A stretch of DNA of 64,000 nucleotides from Gloeophyllum trabeum ATCC 11539. Taxonomy: Eukaryota; Basidiomycota; Agaricomycetes; Gloeophyllales; Gloeophyllaceae. Below, in pieces: positions 59,200 through 64,000 of the stretch (within the stretch, counting starts at the first letter, position 1; every line of letters starts with the position of its first letter). The notes under the pieces were generated by a model that did no database searches, had not been told where the DNA came from, and saw only the letters and a list, made by a program, of their open reading frames with translations. Location of the stretch: assembly GCF_000344685.1 (NCBI RefSeq), contig NW_006920416.1:703291-767290 (forward strand), read 5' to 3'. The position numbers and the translations under genes were made by a program.

Positions 59200-60981
59200 A
59201 TGGAAGAGCTCTTCAACGGTCCCATAGACTCCAATACCCTTCCCCGAATCGCCCAAAAGCGACTGGACGCCCGGCGAGCCGTCCTGTCCGGTGACCTTGT
59301 CCGTAACCAGGTATTCCTGCGTGTAAGGAGCGCTTACCATGGAGCGACGCTCAAGGGATTCGGAGAGGCGTGTATGGGTACACTGCGCTCAGCACCTCTA
59401 ATGGACCCTCCCATACCCACCGGGATGACTGCCACTGTGCAGAGAATGCATGACATTTTACTGCGTAGAAACGGAGTTCTCAAGGAAGAGTTGAAGGAGG
59501 TACGGGCCCTGGAATCCACACAGTTGTGCTGTTGTCTCAAAAATAGGTAGATTCCAGGTCTTTTGAAGCGTCTCAAAGAGCTCCTGCGCGTCTACTACAA
59601 CGCCCGGGTAACTGGGAAAAAATCTCCTGAATTCAAATTCTGCGACGTACAAGATATAGCAGATGTGGGGCTCCTGCTGCACGAGATTGGTGTCTTCCTC
59701 CAGCTCAGCCCCGTGCGCCTGCGTATTCTTCTCGAGACCGCTCCCGAAACTGAGAAATTCATCCTCGAAGAGCCCATCGACGTTGGACCCTTCCGTGAGG
59801 CCACCGCGCGTGCGAAGGACCTCATTGAAGCCGGCCGCGAAGTCGAGCAGGAGGAAAAGGACGCCGTCTTCGACCATTATGACGAGGCGGACAACGACCA
59901 GGCCGCCTTTCAGATGGCGTTCCTCCTAGGAGACGTGCTCGTGGCATTCGTACTGAATCCGGTCAAGGATGCAAAGGATAAGCAGAGGTACCAGAAGGCT
60001 ATGAAGCGTCTGGTCGAGTGGTCGACTAGCAAGCTGTACCGCGCTGCGTTGGGTGATGCGCTCACCGCCGCGATGATACCCCTCTATCGCAATCGCGCGG
60101 CCTTCATCAAGTTTTGCCAAGCCGGTGGACTCGGGTCGTTCATTGGTGACTGGGTAAGGAGTCGTGATTTGGCAGAGGGTGAGCTGATGCTGACCCATTC
60201 ATCAGGTGGAAAGCTTCATCTCGGAGTCGGTTTGTGAAGAGGTCGTGCAGACGTTGCCTGATCAAGTGTGGATCGGCCAGACGCCTGCCTCCCTGGCAGC
60301 AGTTACTCGTGAGTTAGCTAGGAAGGTGGAATTTGCTGGAGATGAGATAGCGGTGAGCAACTCACATCTCATTCACCTCGTTTTCGGTAAAATTCTCATT
60401 CAATTTGCAGGCAACGCCAGTCTTCGCCAACATGATGCACCAGATGTACTCAAGGTACGGTCTTGCCCCCTTCGAAGCAGCCAGCTCGGTCCCAGGAGAC
60501 GCGGTCATCTTCTACTTCATCTACCGGCGCCTATCCAACGGCAAGAGACAGCAGAAAGTCAAGAACGTGAAGGACTGGATGCACCTCCTCGAGAAGTACA
60601 AGAACGTGCCTCGGGCGACGAGGCAGCGCCACAGTTGGTCCGTCATGTCACTCCCAGCGCGATGGGAGTGCATTGACCTGTTCGGGTGCGAGTACAAGAA
60701 TTGTCCGGAGAAGGCTGCGCTGCTCGAAATACAGCAGGCTCGTAAGAAAGGGACAAGGGACCCCGTGCTGGAGGACCGACTGTTCAGATGGGGTGCGGAG
60801 GCGAGGATATGCAGCAGGTATGCGCGCCCATGTCTAGCGGTGATCGACCTTTGCTGATGCAGCGGCTGGTAGTTGCAAATACGTCTCTTATTGCGGGAGA
60901 GATTGTCAGACTGCGGATTGGCAGAATCACAAGGCGAAGTGCAAGGAGGAGACCGCGAAAGGTAAGGATGAGGAGATCTAG
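59200..60981 (+). CDS. MYND-type zinc-binding protein, copy 2
   Basis: Paralog of the gene at 39591-41410. Five exons (59200-59499, 59551-60153, 60206-60352, 60411-60817, 60873-60981) give 521 aa. Shared blocks: LLKRLKELLRVYYNARV, LHEIGVFLQLSPVRLRILLE, FIKFCQAGGLGSFIGDW, NMMHQMYSRYGLAPFE and the zinc cluster CSSCKYVSYCGRDCQTADW with NHKAKC. As in copy 1, an expected early Cys pair is displaced (GCEYKNC about 45 residues upstream). Exons 2, 3 and 5 are the same length as in copy 1. The start at 59200 (MEELFNG) is chosen by alignment to MDTLESF of copy 1; an in-frame ATG at 59065 would add 45 residues of unlikely composition. Its 3' end faces the unknown gene at 61243, whose decayed paralog lies beside copy 1. 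Function is unknown beyond likely protein-protein binding. Confidence 0.88.
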
Positions 60982-61242
60982 GAGGTTCATAGTACTACGC
61001 TCGGGATCCCCAGGTACTCTAGTCTCCCAAAGGCGACCGATTAAATGCCTCCCTTATAAGGCAGGTGGAGGGCAGTCGGCATACAGGTACTCATGGCCGG
61101 AGGCATAAAATCATACATTTGCAGTGGGGGTGCTAGCGTTAGCGTGTTATATCAAGAATACACAGCCACATTACCAATGGTGGTACACAGATGAGACAGA
61201 GAACATATTCGGTCTGGGGCGCACTGACAATCCTGGCATCGA

Positions 61243-62210
61243 CTAAATGATATCCCCATCATCCGACTCATCGTCTAGGGTGCCATCAGACTCGTCACCA
61301 CAATCAGGGAGTACACCCAGGCATTCCTCGTCGCCTCCCCCGATACCATCCCACGAGCACTCGCCCGGGTTCGACAGGACGATCACATCAAGAACATTGA
61401 AGCCAACGGAGCCCTCGAGACCTTCTACATTGATCCTTCCTCTGTTCTCGTAGCGAGACACTGTGTAGACGACGACCACGGCGGCGTCGGCTGGTACTGG
61501 CCCGTGAAAACGTGGCAGGTGGCGATATTTGCATAGCTTGAAAGAGTCGTGTCTGCCGTCGAAGACTTCCACTAGCAAAGACTTCAGGATAAAAGGCCAT
61601 AATCATGAGAGATTGCTACCTGGATCATTGTATGCCCGGACTTGGGGGTAAACTTCGAAAGAACGGAAGGTCAGAGCAAGCCAAAAATTAGCTCAGCATT
61701 CTTACTGTGGCCTCCTTGAATTGGTTGAGCCTGCCTCGGAAGCTGGCTGGGAGACGGGGAAGCCGCCGCTAACACTTTGGGTAGGATGCAACGTTAAGTG
61801 GATAAGGATAGCGACTCACAGATCCTGCGCATAGTCGAGAACGCGACGCCGTTTCGGAACGTCGAGGTGTAGAGACATCTAGCCTTGAAGACGGCCCCCA
61901 CCACCGCGCACAACCTGGGCCACGTCGTCTGGGAAGGGGTAACGCAAATCTGGGGTTGATCGACGGAAAGATGCAGAGAGCTCCATGAGCAAAACCCCAC
62001 TGCGAAGAAGATGCCGCAGTTCCAGCTGTCTTTGACATAGAGGTATTTCGAAGGCACGAAATATGCATCCGGATCCACCAGCGCTAGATTCCTCAGCTTC
62101 GAGGTATCCCTATGCGTGTCTAGGCGAAGCAGGCGGCTGGAGCAAATACTGATAAAGAGATATTCAGGTACAAGTTCATGGTACTGAAACTGACTTCTTC
62201 GTCCTGTCAT
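61243..62210 (-). CDS. Unknown protein with acidic tail
   Basis: Four exons in phase (62210-61820, 61774-61706, 61652-61620, 61571-61243) encode about 273 aa if the ATG at 62210 is the start; further 5' exons are possible (a coding-like stretch MQDTLADFTERAYVTQAVLV lies at 62814). Visible blocks: TSKLRNLALVDPDAYFVPSK, SWNCGIFFAVGFCSWSSLHL, DQPQICVTPSQTTWPRLCAV, FRNGVAFSTMRRI, YPQVRAYNDPVEVFDGRHDS, ADAAVVVVYTVSRYENRGRI, SVGFNVLDVIVLSNPGECSW and a tail DESDGTLDDESDDGDII. No family is recognised. All four exons stay in one frame through three introns, and a paralog exists at 44100-44979, so a real gene is likely. Its end lies 260 bp from the end of MYND copy 2. Confidence 0.6.
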
Positions 62211-64000
62211 CAGGATATGAATGCATTTGCTCCAAGCTCACAGGCTGGATCACAGCAGCTGCACCATTTACGCCCGTTAGGACCCTGGTCGGTTTCAAGA
62301 GGGGCAAATCGCGCATGATATCCCTCCTGTGGGCACTGGATTACATTTATTCTTACAAAGGTATATATGGGACATACCCGGCGGGCTTTTCAGGGGATGT
62401 GTCCAATCCAAGGGAGGAACTGAGAATCTAATGAGTGCTGCTCCAGCTCCGAAAATAAAACAAAGGCGTACTCGATGGTAAACGAACCTGATTGGGAATC
62501 AGATTCTGCAATCGAGCATTGTGCATCCTGCGACAATGCTTCGCTCGCAGTTTGGCGTTCGCCGTTTGCTTTCACTGAGCTCTAAGAACGCTGTGTGTGA
62601 ATAGGCCAAGCCAGATGGGGCGACTCAGACGCCAGTGGGTGGTGGTATATACCTCGATGTCGGCGATGCGCTTGTCCAACTCTTCGACGCTGACGGCATG
62701 GCCGTCTCGCAGACCCGCTGCCAATATCTGTATGCGAAGGTGCAATGTCGGAGGAACAAGCACTGCCTGTGTTACATACGCACGTTCTGTAAAGTCTGCA
62801 AGCGTGTCTTGCACGCTTCGATGTGACGCTGTCTAGTCCCAGGACGGAGTGTGTTCAACCAAGTGATGCGAGGGCCCTTCGCTAACCCGGCCAGGCACTC
62901 TTCAACCTCACTAGCATCAAGTATCAGGACCTGAGATAGTCACAGGTACAACTTATGCGGTTGCACTAACGATTTAATTTGTTGTAGCACAGAGTCGTCA
63001 ATGCTGTTGCTATAGCTGCAGCCTGTATCAATAGCTTTCTGTGAGTCGCCTTCTGTGCCGACCAAAACAGCGTTCATAGCCTGCCGAAGTTAGAATAAGG
63101 TCTGTGCAAGTTTGAATATGAGAGCTCATACCTGGGAAGCGGAAATGAGTGCCAAGATCAGGGGAGGGAGGTATCGCTGGTGGAAGAGGAGTCGTAAGGA
63201 CAGGACTGATACGCTGTATTAGTATGATATATGACGCACCGCCGCGCGAGATCCGTTGCTGCGCTTGGACGCTGTCTAACTATCAAGACGTCTCTGTCAG
63301 AAGTGAGCGATTGAATACAGCCTTCGGGATGGCGTACCTGATTGTCCTCCCACCTTCAGTGGAAACCGGCCGCTTTGAGCTGTGATTACGAGCATGAATT
63401 ACCACTGTTGGATGACTTGAGGCCTAAACCTTATTTTCAAGAAAGGGTCGCTTGACGGACCTGGGAGGCTCGGAGAGCTGTGATGGCGGGAGCAAAAGCG
63501 ACGCCGCGATCAACGAGCAGCTATGTAGATTAAACTCAATGAGGATGGTCCAATCCCCATCACGGTATATCAAGGTTCAAGCCTACCTATCGGATTCTAG
63601 ATGTCCAAGTCTTAGGCGAAGATCAAAAGCAATATCGTGTTCTCCGTGAATCAACATACACGGAGAGCAAACGCAACCATGACTACTTATTTGGCTTGAT
63701 GTCCATTCGTTATAAGTCTATGAACTAACGAACGTTCCGAGAAGGGGATTTACTCGTGACAGTACGTACCTCGGGGTCCAACAATCATGTGGCAACTGCA
63801 ACTTTGACATGCGCCATCCTCATTTCTGCCAGGAACTCACCTATAGCGGAGCGAAAGCGGGCGCTCGACTTCAGACAGGCGATGCACCATGTCAACAAGG
63901 AGACATTGTGATGAAGTAAGAACTAAGATACCAGCAACTAGGTCTGATATAGACCGAGACGGGCGGGAGTCGTCGATACATTTACAACGGACGATTGATG
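62211..64000. other. Region without a supported gene at the window edge
   Basis: One minus-strand frame at 62572-62814 looks translated (LHLRIQILAAGLRDGHAV, then SVEELDKRIADIE before a GTATAT donor) and could be a 5' exon of the preceding gene. Other frames are short and carry no domain. A gene may continue past the window end. Confidence 0.35.

Overview
The window reads as nuclear DNA of a filamentous basidiomycete, most likely a wood- or litter-decaying Agaricomycete (Polyporales-like). This is inferred from intron-dense genes with 45-70 bp introns, an aryl-alcohol-dehydrogenase-type reductase, basidiomycete-type membrane proteins, F-box-like families, a multi-exon P450, and secreted plant cell wall enzymes. 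Models below were spliced by hand from reading frame, GT/AG (sometimes GC/AG) sites and remembered family motifs; no database search was run.

Layout. 2-10 kb: an aldo/keto reductase (-) and a secreted FAD oxidase (+) are divergently transcribed, followed by a DUF6533-type membrane protein (-). 12.4-14.2 kb: an assembly gap flanked by two identical 730-bp copies, very probably unmerged contig ends. 16.6-21.1 kb: an intact XPG/GEN1-like nuclease gene lies 120 bp upstream of an intact Crypton-type tyrosine recombinase gene on the same strand. This is the most interesting locus. 23-30 kb: an F-box-like gene, a multi-pass membrane protein (-) and a 14-exon cytochrome P450. 33-36.6 kb: a second F-box-like gene and a small secreted cysteine protein. 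39.6-45 kb: a MYND-type gene (-) with a 1.1-kb inverted-repeat transposon in its 5' leader, and a decayed copy of an unknown acidic-tail gene. 45.2-53 kb: a carbohydrate-active cluster, all on the minus strand (tannase/feruloyl esterase, a conserved unknown protein, a GH43 glycosidase), plus a ghost of the GH43 3' end. 53.9-57.8 kb: a third F-box-like gene and an N-acetylglucosamine-6-phosphate deacetylase. 58-62.2 kb: a 762-bp non-autonomous DNA transposon with 8-bp target duplication, a second MYND gene and an intact copy of the unknown acidic-tail gene.

The window is rich in small non-autonomous DNA transposons: two related 8-bp-TSD elements, one element with about 205-bp inverted repeats, two copies of a 205-bp element, and weaker candidates. 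Several genes show unusual splicing: three GC-AG introns in two genes, P450 micro-exons of 14, 17 and 19 nt, and an inferred 4-nt micro-exon in the tannase gene. The enzymes fit lignocellulose use (aryl aldehyde reduction, ester cleavage, arabinoxylan debranching) and chitin amino-sugar recycling.
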